Shown piece by piece: positions 57,742 to 64,000 of a stretch of DNA of 64,000 nt (its first letter is position 1; every line of letters starts with the position of its first letter). Position numbers and translations under genes: made by a program. The DNA is from JAXMHQ01 sp046346665. GTDB lineage: Bacteria > Verrucomicrobiota > Verrucomicrobiia > Limisphaerales > JAXMHQ01. Location of the stretch: contig JAXMHQ010000011.1 of the NCBI GenBank assembly GCA_046346665.1, positions 1 through 64,000 on the forward strand, given 5' to 3'. Under the pieces are notes generated by a model. It saw nothing but the letters and a program-made list of their open reading frames with translations, made no database searches and had not been told where the DNA came from.

Positions 57742-57895
57742 TTTGTCTGCCAAACGGTTCCGCAACATGACGGGACCGGCGGGGGAACCGATTGTGGCCG
57801 GCTGGCGGCCTTGGGGCTGACGATGCATGGCATCGGGAACACTTAATGGTTCCAGCCCGACAGCTAACCTCGCAGGCGCGAACATTAAGGGCGAA
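57742..57895 (+). promoter_or_regulatory. c-di-AMP riboswitch (ydaO/yuaA type)
   Basis: The conserved blocks of the ydaO-yuaA leader appear in order: CTGCCAAACGG near the start, GGCGGGGGAACCG, CTTGGGGCTGA, ATCGGGAACACTT, and the hallmark CCGACAGCTAACCTCGCAGG followed by CGCGAACATTAAGGG. The hallmark is nearly invariant in this class. It lies 75 nt before a permease with a Usp-like domain. Binding of c-di-AMP normally lowers expression of downstream potassium and osmolyte transporters. No T-tract terminator is evident downstream, so translation control is possible. Confidence 0.88.
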
Positions 57896-57969
57896 TGGCG
57901 GATTCCATTTTCCCGCACCGGTGAACGCCGGGGCTTTCGCGCAATTGGTCACGAGTTGAGCCATTTGCA

Positions 57970-59781
57970 ATGGAAATCGGCACTCATCGCCCCCGCAACG
58001 TCGGCTGGGCCCGGGCCGCGGCGCTGCTCTACGGCGACTGGGGCACCAGCAAAGCCTACGTCATCGGCCTCGCTTTCGTCGCGGCCGGCTATTCCTCGTT
58101 CCCCATCATCCTTGCCGTCTGCGCCCTGACCGGCCTGGTCGGATACAATTACATCATCATCTGCCGCCATTTCCCTGACGGCGGGGGCGTGTATTCGGCC
58201 GCGCGAGAACAAAGTCGCGTCCTGGCCGTCCTCGGATCCCTCCTGCTCCTGGCCGATTTCATCGTCACGGCGGCGATGAGTTGCTGGGATGCGATGCTGT
58301 ATTTCGGTGTGCCTGGGGAATACCTGCGGCTGGCGACGATCGGGTGCATTTTGCTTATCGGCTACATCAATTATTTCGGTCCGAAACACTCCGGCAGTTT
58401 AGCGGTCACGCTGGCCATTCCCATGGTGCTGGTGGTCGTTTTCATTGTGGCGCTCAGCGTTCCGCACCTGACGCTCGCGCACCTCGAGCGGCCGCATTCG
58501 AGTTTCCGCGCCAACTGGGTCGCGTTCGTCGGCGTCATCCTTGCCCTCAGCGGCGTCGAGGCCATCGCCAATCTCACCGGCGTCATGAAACTCGACCCGG
58601 ACGCCACCGCGGATGCGCCGCGCGTCGCGTCCACGTCGAAGAAGGCCATCTGGCCGGTCGCCATCGAGGTTGTGCTCGGCACCGCGCTGCTTGGGTGGGC
58701 GATGTTGTCGCTCCCGCAAACCTTCTCGGATGAATTGAAAGCCCGTTACGGCGACATGCTGCGGTTCCTCGGCGAGGAATACGGCACGATGTTCTGGAAC
58801 CCGCATTTCGGCCACGTCTTCGGCGCCATCATCGGCCTCGTCGTCGGCATGCTGCTGCTCAGCGCCGTCAACACCGCGGTGGCCGCGATGATCGGGCTCA
58901 TGTACATGCTGGCGCAGGACAAGGAAATGCCGCGCCCCTTCACCAGGCTCAACACTCACGGCGTGCCCTGGCTGCCGCTCATCGTCGCCATCGCCCTGCC
59001 TTCCATCCTCGTGCTCATCTCCGGCAACCTGGACGACCTTGCGGACATGTATGCCATCGGCGTGGTGGGGGCGATCACTGTGAACCTCGGCTCAAGCTGC
59101 TTCAACAAGCGGCTCAAGCTGAACTGGCGCGAATTCAGCATCATGCTCGTCACGTTCTGCATCCTGTTCTGCATCGAGGTGACGATCGCCAAGACCAAAC
59201 CCGCCGCGTTGTTCTTCGCGGCCTGCGTGCTCGGCATCGGGTTCGCCCTGCGCTGGTATTCCATGAAGCGCGCCGGGGTGGAGACGGTGATTCTCTCGCG
59301 CGAAATGGCGGCGGTGATCCGGCCCGAACTGATGGACACCCTGCGACCGAACTTCGCCCCGGGCCAGGCCATCCTCGTCGCCGCCCGCGGCATCACGCCC
59401 GTGCTCAAGTTCGCCCTCGAGGAAGCCAAACTGCGCAAAGGCAACCTCTACGTCCTCTACGTGAAACAACTCTCCGTCAACCTGCCCGGGCCCCTCGCCA
59501 GCAAGGAGCGTCCGCGATGGCAGAACGACCCGAATGCCGCCACGATCATGTACGGCATGTTCGACCTCGCCCACGAATCCGGGATCACCGTCCTGCCGCT
59601 TTACGCGGTCAGCGACAATCCCGCAGGCACCATCCTCGACATCACCGCCACCCTGGGCGTCGACATCCTCATGCTCGGTTCGCCTCATCGCGGCGCCCTG
59701 ACCAAGCTGCTCCGTGGCGACGTCGTGACCGAGGTCGCGGCCAACCTGCCGGAGAACATTCAGCTCGTGATTCACAGCTGA
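57970..59781 (+). CDS. APC-superfamily permease with Usp-like C-terminus, under c-di-AMP riboswitch
   Basis: A 603-residue protein: about twelve membrane segments (from LLYGDWGTSKAYVIGLAFVAAGYSSF to FFAACVLGIGFALRWY) and then a cytoplasmic domain of about 160 residues resembling a universal stress protein (ILVAARGITPVLKFALEEA, LDITATLGVDILMLGSPHRGALTKLLRGDVV). Many APC transporters of this size take up potassium (KimA type) or amino acids and osmolytes. Sequence does not say which, but the c-di-AMP riboswitch immediately upstream favours a potassium or osmolyte role. The start at 57970 lies in an inverted repeat CCATTTGCAATGG that could hide the ribosome-binding site. Confidence 0.85.
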   Translation: MEIGTHRPRNVGWARAAALLYGDWGTSKAYVIGLAFVAAGYSSFPIILAVCALTGLVGYNYIIICRHFPDGGGVYSAAREQSRVLAVLGSLLLLADFIVTAAMSCWDAMLYFGVPGEYLRLATIGCILLIGYINYFGPKHSGSLAVTLAIPMVLVVVFIVALSVPHLTLAHLERPHSSFRANWVAFVGVILALSGVEAIANLTGVMKLDPDATADAPRVASTSKKAIWPVAIEVVLGTALLGWAMLSLPQTFSDELKARYGDMLRFLGEEYGTMFWNPHFGHVFGAIIGLVVGMLLLSAVNTAVAAMIGLMYMLAQDKEMPRPFTRLNTHGVPWLPLIVAIALPSILVLISGNLDDLADMYAIGVVGAITVNLGSSCFNKRLKLNWREFSIMLVTFCILFCIEVTIAKTKPAALFFAACVLGIGFALRWYSMKRAGVETVILSREMAAVIRPELMDTLRPNFAPGQAILVAARGITPVLKFALEEAKLRKGNLYVLYVKQLSVNLPGPLASKERPRWQNDPNAATIMYGMFDLAHESGITVLPLYAVSDNPAGTILDITATLGVDILMLGSPHRGALTKLLRGDVVTEVAANLPENIQLVIHS

Positions 59782-59782
59782 T

Positions 59783-59886
59783 TGGAGTGCGGAATGCGGA
59801 GTGCGGAATGCTGCCGGTTGCGGTAGGCGGCGCTTCTTTACTCGGCAATCCATCAATCCAATAATCCAGTAATCCATCAATCCACC
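59783..59886. repeat. Composite repeat: 7-nt GCGGAAT arm followed by 8-nt ATCCATCA arm
   Basis: 59783-59810 carries GCGGAAT/GCGGAGT heptamers; 59846-59886 carries ATCCATCA, ATCCAATA, ATCCAGTA, ATCCATCA, ATCCACCG octamers. Unlike most sites, the two arms belong to different repeat types and do not pair. Confidence 0.65.
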
Positions 59887-60025
59887 GATCGGCCGGTTTC
59901 ATTTTCACCAGCCCGATCAAAACTCGCCAGCGCGGGGCGGGGGATTCTGCGCAAAATTCCACAGCGGGATTTTTGGTACGCATTCTTTCTTCGAAAATTC
60001 AATGAATTCGGCGCATCAAAACGGA

Positions 60026-60041
60026 TGGCAGCCGGGCTGCT
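60026..60041 (+). promoter_or_regulatory. Sigma-54-like promoter of glnK copy 3
   Basis: TGGCAGCCGGGCTGCT, with -24/-12 spacing matching TGGCAC-N5-TTGCT, followed by AAAGG. It lies 107 nt before the glnK start at 60149. A close relative, CGGCACCTGGGCTGCT, is at 63922-63937. Confidence 0.7.
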
Positions 60042-60148
60042 AAAGGCCCCTCCGTTCGGGAGCCGGCCGGGGTCATACCGGTTAGGCGGGCGAACGGGAG
60101 CACCGATCCGTGTTTCCGGAAGTCCTTCCGATACTTGAAACCAAACCT

Positions 60149-60487
60149 ATGAAAAAACTCGAAGCGATCATCAAGCCGTTCAAGCTGGAGGAAGTGAAGG
60201 ATGCCCTGAGCGAAATCGGCATCGAAGGGATGACCATCACGGAAGTGAAAGGATTCGGCCGCCAGAAGGGCCACACCGAGATTTACCGCGGCAGCGAATA
60301 CACGGTGGATTTTCTGCCGAAAATCAAATTGGAACTGGTCCTCGCCGACAGCCGGCTGGACGCCGCCGTGGCCGCCATCATCAAGGCCGCCAAGACCGGC
60401 AAGATCGGGGACGGCAAGGTGTTCGTCTCCAATGTCGAGGACGCAGTGCGCATCCGCACGGAAGAGAAAGGCGAACAAGCCGTCTGA
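60149..60487 (+). CDS. glnK: P-II nitrogen regulatory protein GlnK, copy 3
   Basis: A 112-residue P-II protein with the uridylylation Tyr51 (RGSEYTVDF) and the nucleotide-binding GKIGDGKVFVS. The protein matches copy 1 except for a few residues (LSEIG, LELVLADSR, NVEDAVRIR). It lies 39 nt before the intact amtB copy 3 and after a sigma-54-like site. An upstream in-frame Met (60110) is rejected because the P-II family starts at MKKLEAI. Confidence 0.97.
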   Translation: MKKLEAIIKPFKLEEVKDALSEIGIEGMTITEVKGFGRQKGHTEIYRGSEYTVDFLPKIKLELVLADSRLDAAVAAIIKAAKTGKIGDGKVFVSNVEDAVRIRTEEKGEQAV

Positions 60488-60526
60488 GTTGAGTTTGAAT
60501 TGAACCGAAAACCCCTGATCCCACAG

Positions 60527-62020
60527 ATGAAAAAAATATTGTGTTTATTGAGTTTCGCCGCTGTTTTGGCGGCGGGTTCCCTGACGATGCGGGCGGCGGA
60601 CGCGCCTGCGGCGCCGGCGCCGAGTCTTGAGCAACGGGTGTCGTCGCTGGAAGCGTATGTGAACAACGGCGACCCGACCTCGGCGTTGAAAGACAAGGAC
60701 GGGAAGATTCCGGACGGTTTGGTGACGCCGACGTCGGCGTCGGCAGGACCTGGACATAACGCGTGGATGATGGCCAGTTCTGCGCTGGTGCTGTTCATGA
60801 CGTTGCCGGGGCTGTTCCTGTTCTACGGGGGCCTGGTGCGGCGGAAGAACATATTGTCGGTGGTGGCGCAATGCTTCGGGATCGCGGGGCTGGTGACGAT
60901 CCTGTGGGTGGTGTTCGGCTACAGCATGGTGTTCGCCGACGGGGCGGACATCATCAAGGGAGTGGTGGGGAACATGAAGTTCTACTTTTTGGCGGGAGTG
61001 GATTCTGCGCCGAACACGAACTACGCGTATTGGGTGTCGCACAACGTGTTCAGCATGTATCAGCTGATGTTTGCGATCATCACGCCGGCGCTGATATTGG
61101 GAGCGATTGCCGAGCGCATCAAGTTCAGTTCGATGCTGCTGTTCATGGGATTGTGGATGGTGATTGTGTATTTTCCGCTGGCGCACATGGTGTGGGGGGT
61201 GAATGGGGCGATGAACGGCGTGTGGAACGCGGGGGCGTCGATCAAGGCGATTGATTTTGCGGGCGGGACGGTGGTGCACATGTCGTCCGGGTGGTCGGCA
61301 TTGATCCTGTGTTTGATTTTGGGCAAGCGGCTGGGATTTCCGAAGGAGCCGATGCCGCCGCACAGCATGGTGTTGTGCGCGATTGGCACAGGGATGCTGT
61401 GGGTGGGATGGTATGGATTTAACGCGGGCAGCGCCGTGGCTGCGGACGGGGTGGCGGCCAACGCGTTCATGACGACGACGGTGGCGACGGCGGTGGCATC
61501 GTTTGTGTGGCCGCTGGCGGAATGGATGTTCCGGGGCAAGCCGAGCGTGCTGGGCTATTGCTCGGGGGCTGTGGCCGGGCTGGTGGTGATCACGCCTGCG
61601 TGCGGTTTTGTGACGGTGAAGGGAGCGTTTCTGATTGGGATCGCGGCGGGGCTGATTCCGTGGTTCTTCTGTTTCAAGGTGAAGGGGTGGTTTGGGTATG
61701 ACGACGCGCTGGACACGTTTGGAGTGCACGCGGTGGGCGGGACGCTGGGAGCGCTGCTGACGGGATTCCTGGCGCGCAACGCGGCGAACGCGAACCTGGC
61801 GACGAACCTGAAGGGATATGTGACGGACAGCCTGTTTCAACCGCTGGTGATCGAGCAGTTGAAAGCGATCGCAGTGACGCTGGTATTGGCGGTGGTGGGA
61901 ACGATCATCATCGCGTATGTGGTGAAGGCGATCCTGGGCCTGCGGCCGAGCGAGGAAGTGGAAACGGTGGGCCTGGACCTCTCCGAACACGGCGAGGAAG
62001 GCTACCACGCCGAGGCATAA
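60527..62020 (+). CDS. amtB: Ammonium transporter, copy 3, intact
   Basis: A 497-residue channel from the ATG at 60527: signal peptide (ILCLLSFAAVLAAGSLTMRA), a short region (LEQRVSSLEAYVNNGDPTSAL) and eleven membrane segments. Pore histidines are in FAGGTVVHMSSGW and FGVHAVGGTLG; the FYGGLVRRKNILS and YGFNAGSAVAADG segments are Amt signatures. The decayed copy at 52955 is nearly identical from the MRAAD region onward. The gene is followed by a terminator at 62076. GlnK trimers would block the pore when nitrogen is plentiful. Confidence 0.97.
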   Translation: MKKILCLLSFAAVLAAGSLTMRAADAPAAPAPSLEQRVSSLEAYVNNGDPTSALKDKDGKIPDGLVTPTSASAGPGHNAWMMASSALVLFMTLPGLFLFYGGLVRRKNILSVVAQCFGIAGLVTILWVVFGYSMVFADGADIIKGVVGNMKFYFLAGVDSAPNTNYAYWVSHNVFSMYQLMFAIITPALILGAIAERIKFSSMLLFMGLWMVIVYFPLAHMVWGVNGAMNGVWNAGASIKAIDFAGGTVVHMSSGWSALILCLILGKRLGFPKEPMPPHSMVLCAIGTGMLWVGWYGFNAGSAVAADGVAANAFMTTTVATAVASFVWPLAEWMFRGKPSVLGYCSGAVAGLVVITPACGFVTVKGAFLIGIAAGLIPWFFCFKVKGWFGYDDALDTFGVHAVGGTLGALLTGFLARNAANANLATNLKGYVTDSLFQPLVIEQLKAIAVTLVLAVVGTIIIAYVVKAILGLRPSEEVETVGLDLSEHGEEGYHAEA

Positions 62021-62027
62021 GATGACG

Positions 62028-62205
62028 GGGAGGGACGCCGTCCCGGCGTCCCTGTCCCAAACGGCCGGAGAACACCCGCCGCACCGCAGGTCGAAAGACC
62101 CGGTGCGGCGGTTTTGTTTTGTGGGCCGGCGGGGACGCCAGCCCTCCCGTCGACGGGAGGGACGCCGTCCTCGGCGTCCCCATCATGTCGGAGGGATGTG
62201 TGGGA
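62028..62205. repeat. GC-rich GACGCCGTCCC-type repeats after amtB copy 3
   Basis: GGAGGGACGCCGTCCCGGCG at 62031 and GGAGGGACGCCGTCCTCGGC at 62156, with GGCCGGCGGGGACGCC between. The first is also present after the amtB pseudogene at 54453, with one base change. Related units are at 33815-33960. Confidence 0.65.
62076..62120 (+). terminator. Intrinsic terminator after amtB copy 3
   Basis: CCGCCGCACCG (62076-62086) pairs with CGGTGCGGCGG (62101-62111), followed by TTTTGTTTT. Confidence 0.88.
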
Positions 62206-62235
62206 CCGCGGGACGCGGTCCCTCCCGGGGAGTGA

Positions 62236-63126
62236 TTACGCCACCCGGATTACCAGGGCGGTGGTGTTGTCGCGGCCGCTGTGGGCGACGGCGGCGTCGA
62301 CGAGCAGCCGGGCGGGGTTGGTCCCCGGATCCGTGGCGGCGGCGGATCGGAGCAATTCCTCGATCTGCTGGTTGTAAAGCCCGTCAACCAGTCCGTCGGT
62401 GCACAGCAGGAACATGTCGCCGGGTTCATACGACACGGCGCCGACCTGCGGGTCCACAAACTGATTCGATCCGCCCAGCGCCTTTTGAAGCGCGTGCCGG
62501 CGCGGGTGGGCCCGTGCCTCGCGTTCATTGATCTGGCCGTTCCGAAACAGCCAGCCGACGTGGGTGTCGTCGTCGCTCAACTGCCGGATACCTCCCTGGG
62601 CTGGCAGGTAATAGACCCTGCTGTCGCCGATGTGGCCAAAATACATCCAGGACGGGGTGAACCAGCAAAGGCTCAGAGTCGTCTCCATCCCGTGGCATTC
62701 CTCGTCGCTGCTGCCCAGGTAGGCGAGCGCGCGATGGATCTGGGAAAACAACTCCTCCAGGACGTCCTCGAATCCCGCGTCCCAGCCCGCCGCGGTGTGC
62801 TGGAAGGATTTTGGTAGCAGCACGGTGATTTTCTCCACCGCGACCTGGCTGGCGTATTCGCCCGATTTGGCGCCGCCCATGCCGTCGCTGACCGCGAACA
62901 CAAAATCCATCGTGCGCGCCGTGGCCTGGCCGAGCCGGCCCAGGTGGTGCACTTCGCGCCCGTCGAATCTCAGGCCGAGAAACGAATCTTCATTGTTCGA
63001 TCGCACTCGGCCGCGGTCCGTCCACCCGAACCAGTTCAAGGTCACTGGCGGCGGGGCGGGGCGCTGCGGATCTTTGGCCGGCCGGTCAGCCGGGCTGTGG
63101 GAGGAGTGTGGCGAGTTCAAAATCAA
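62236..63126 (-). CDS. PP2C-family protein phosphatase
   Basis: A 296-residue soluble Mn/Mg-dependent serine/threonine phosphatase. Metal-binding and core motifs are in order: GRVRSNNEDSFLG (about 38-50), FAVSDGMGGAKSGE (about 76-89), GDSRVYYL, FLLCTDGLVDGL and HSGRDNTTALVIR near the end. The N-terminal 30 residues are Ser/Pro-rich and probably unstructured. It overlaps the upstream small kinase-like gene by 41 nt, indicating translational coupling and a kinase/phosphatase pair acting on a common target. Substrates are unknown. Confidence 0.93.
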   Translation of the reverse strand: MILNSPHSSHSPADRPAKDPQRPAPPPVTLNWFGWTDRGRVRSNNEDSFLGLRFDGREVHHLGRLGQATARTMDFVFAVSDGMGGAKSGEYASQVAVEKITVLLPKSFQHTAAGWDAGFEDVLEELFSQIHRALAYLGSSDEECHGMETTLSLCWFTPSWMYFGHIGDSRVYYLPAQGGIRQLSDDDTHVGWLFRNGQINEREARAHPRRHALQKALGGSNQFVDPQVGAVSYEPGDMFLLCTDGLVDGLYNQQIEELLRSAAATDPGTNPARLLVDAAVAHSGRDNTTALVIRVA

Positions 63127-63469
63127 TCAGGCAAAAACGGCCGTCCGATTGCCGGTAAGTGACGTTGCGCATGTCCGGGTCGTCGTGCCGCACCCCGAAG
63201 GGCAGCAATTCGGCGAATAATTCCTTGACCCGCTGCTCGTCCAGGTGCTCCACCCGGCTGCCGCAATTCGTCGTGACAATCCGCAGCCGGGCCGGGTCCG
63301 ATTCCAGGAGCCGAGGCACAAAATTGCAGCCGCGTTCCTCGAGGATTTTCAGGATCCGGACCTCGTTTTCAAATCGCTTCGCCGCGTCCGGGCCGTGGTA
63401 CACCTTGATCACCCGGCCGTCAAAGGTCAGGTTCACAGTCGCTCTCAAGGTGTCTTTGACTTTCAGCAT
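63086..63469 (-). CDS. Miniature kinase-like protein, 127-132 aa
   Basis: A short protein that keeps the hallmark residues of the protein-kinase-like fold. VIKVYHG holds the ATP lysine (27, counting from the longer start at 63484), FENEVRIL the alpha-C glutamate (41), RHDDPDMRN the H-x-D-x4-N catalytic loop (100-107) and CLIDFE the metal-binding Asp (121). The normal glycine-rich loop is not recognisable, and the total length is about half that of a normal kinase. Start may be 63469 or 63484. It overlaps the PP2C gene by 41 nt downstream. A catalytically active, very compact kinase or a pseudo-kinase are both possible; no substrate is evident. Confidence 0.6.
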   Translation of the reverse strand: MLKVKDTLRATVNLTFDGRVIKVYHGPDAAKRFENEVRILKILEERGCNFVPRLLESDPARLRIVTTNCGSRVEHLDEQRVKELFAELLPFGVRHDDPDMRNVTYRQSDGRFCLIDFELATLLPQPG

Positions 63470-63484
63470 CAAGCAGGCCCGCAT

Positions 63485-63921
63485 CGCAGCCCGGACTCAG
63501 TATGTCGCATCCGGGGCCGGATGCAATGTCGGGTGCCGGAGGGGGTTTAAACCACGGATGAACACGGGTGAACACGGATGGGGAAGGTTGACGCGAATTG
63601 ACACGAATTTTCAGGGGCTTGCTCCGCGATCTGACGATGGCGGCTGTGGGGGTTGATCAGGGCTCGACGGAGTCTCGCCCCACCAGTTGGCGACAATTCG
63701 CGTCACGATTTTTAGTTCAGATCGGTGTTCGTCCGTTGTCGAAATAGCCGCCAATTCCGGCTGAATGGTTTCGATCAGACTGGGCAACAATCGACAGTAA
63801 AACGGGCCGCCGGGCGGCTTGAAATCGGGTACCGAAAAAATGATTTGCCCCGGGTTAAACTGTTGGGATTGGGGGTGAAGCAAAAGAGGGGGACAAGATG
63901 CCAAAGTATGTTCTGGCCGGA
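63485..63921. other. Spacer without a convincing gene, containing 10-nt tandem repeats
   Basis: At 63549-63625 units of 10 bases repeat (ACGGATGAAC, ACGGGTGAAC, ACGGATGGGG, then TTGACGCGAA, TTGACACGAA). A further inverted partner (ATTCGCGTCA) lies at about 63697. The rest holds the dispersed 27-bp repeat and a leader that ends in a sigma-54-like site at 63922. Confidence 0.5.
63658..63684 (+). repeat. Dispersed 27-bp repeat, copy 3
   Basis: Begins CAGGGCTCGACGGAGTCTCG and ends CCCCACC; identical to the inverted copy at 19993-20019 and two mismatches from 5544-5570. No palindromic or coding property is apparent. Confidence 0.75.
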
Positions 63922-63937
63922 CGGCACCTGGGCTGCT
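63922..63937 (+). promoter_or_regulatory. Sigma-54-like promoter at the right edge
   Basis: CGGCACCTGGGCTGCT followed by AAGG has -24/-12 spacing and the same GGGCTGCT as the glnK copy 3 site. The gene it controls lies beyond the window; a glnA or another ammonium gene is a reasonable expectation but not shown. Confidence 0.5.
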
Positions 63938-64000
63938 AAGGATAACGCGCGTTGATTTGAAATTGTTGCGTTTGGCTCAATTTGATCAACACCAAACCAT

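Overview
This 64 kb window of GC-rich bacterial chromosome most likely comes from a Verrucomicrobiota member, probably of the Limisphaerales/Pedosphaera type. This is inferred from gene content and style: a PEP-CTERM protein, a prepilin-like protein with an H-x9-DG motif, many secreted polysaccharide-degrading enzymes (GH9, PL9, GH27, sulfatase), a tiny Arg-rich protein starting MMIEQMELGF, a TIGR03118-type protein, a folP-cdaA-cdaR-glmM operon, and intergenic spaces full of short-period inverted repeats. No rRNA is present, so the assignment is not firm.

Layout. 1-3377: right edge of an integrated phage-like element (capsid-like C-terminus, unknown genes), ending at a 3' tRNA fragment that looks like an attachment site. 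3438-7251: small membrane protein, pgm and pgi. 7433-11976: arylsulfatase convergent with a SulP anion permease. 12165-18407: tRNA-Met, a beta-barrel-like protein, GH9 glycosidase, rsgA, PL9 pectate lyase and a small Arg-rich protein. 18606-25393: esterase, haem-binding protein, TIGR03118 protein, mnmE, Yip1 protein, lipoprotein, ftsB, DUF2071 and DCC-family proteins. 25615-29349 (minus strand): acyl-CoA ligase, zinc-ribbon protein, tandem-domain NDK, frr. 29409-29733: a MITE-like element. 29874-33811: glyoxalase-like protein, folP, cdaA, cdaR, glmM. 33961-36178: a cobalamin riboswitch with an intrinsic terminator, leading a secreted protein and a pseudopilin. 36461-45914: KDG-kinase-like gene, aquaporin, TolB-like protein, sugar isomerase-like protein, gnd, carbonic anhydrase, dgt, ispH. 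46140-52193: PEP-CTERM protein, GH27, tRNA-Pro, ion transporter, KdpDE-like pair. 52448-62020: three glnK-amtB pairs, each behind a sigma-54-like promoter (the first amtB is broken), with a c-di-AMP riboswitch and its permease between the second and third. 62236-63484: PP2C phosphatase overlapping a miniature kinase-like gene. A fourth sigma-54-like site sits at the right edge.

How the genes fit together. c-di-AMP is made by CdaA (with CdaR), and a ydaO/yuaA-type riboswitch lies in front of an APC permease with a Usp-like C-terminal domain. With the KdpDE-like pair and an ion transporter, this suggests potassium or osmolyte homeostasis. The GlnK/Amt cluster points to sigma-54-controlled ammonium uptake. 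The secreted glycosidases, pectate lyase, KDG kinase, sulfatase and sulfate permease fit a polysaccharide-degrading lifestyle feeding Pgm, Pgi and Gnd. The most novel points are the cobalamin-riboswitch-controlled secreted protein/pseudopilin pair, the c-di-AMP circuit, the 127-132 residue kinase-like protein with its PP2C partner, the decayed near-identical amtB copy, and a genome-style collection of hairpins whose arms are 7-10 nt tandem repeats.
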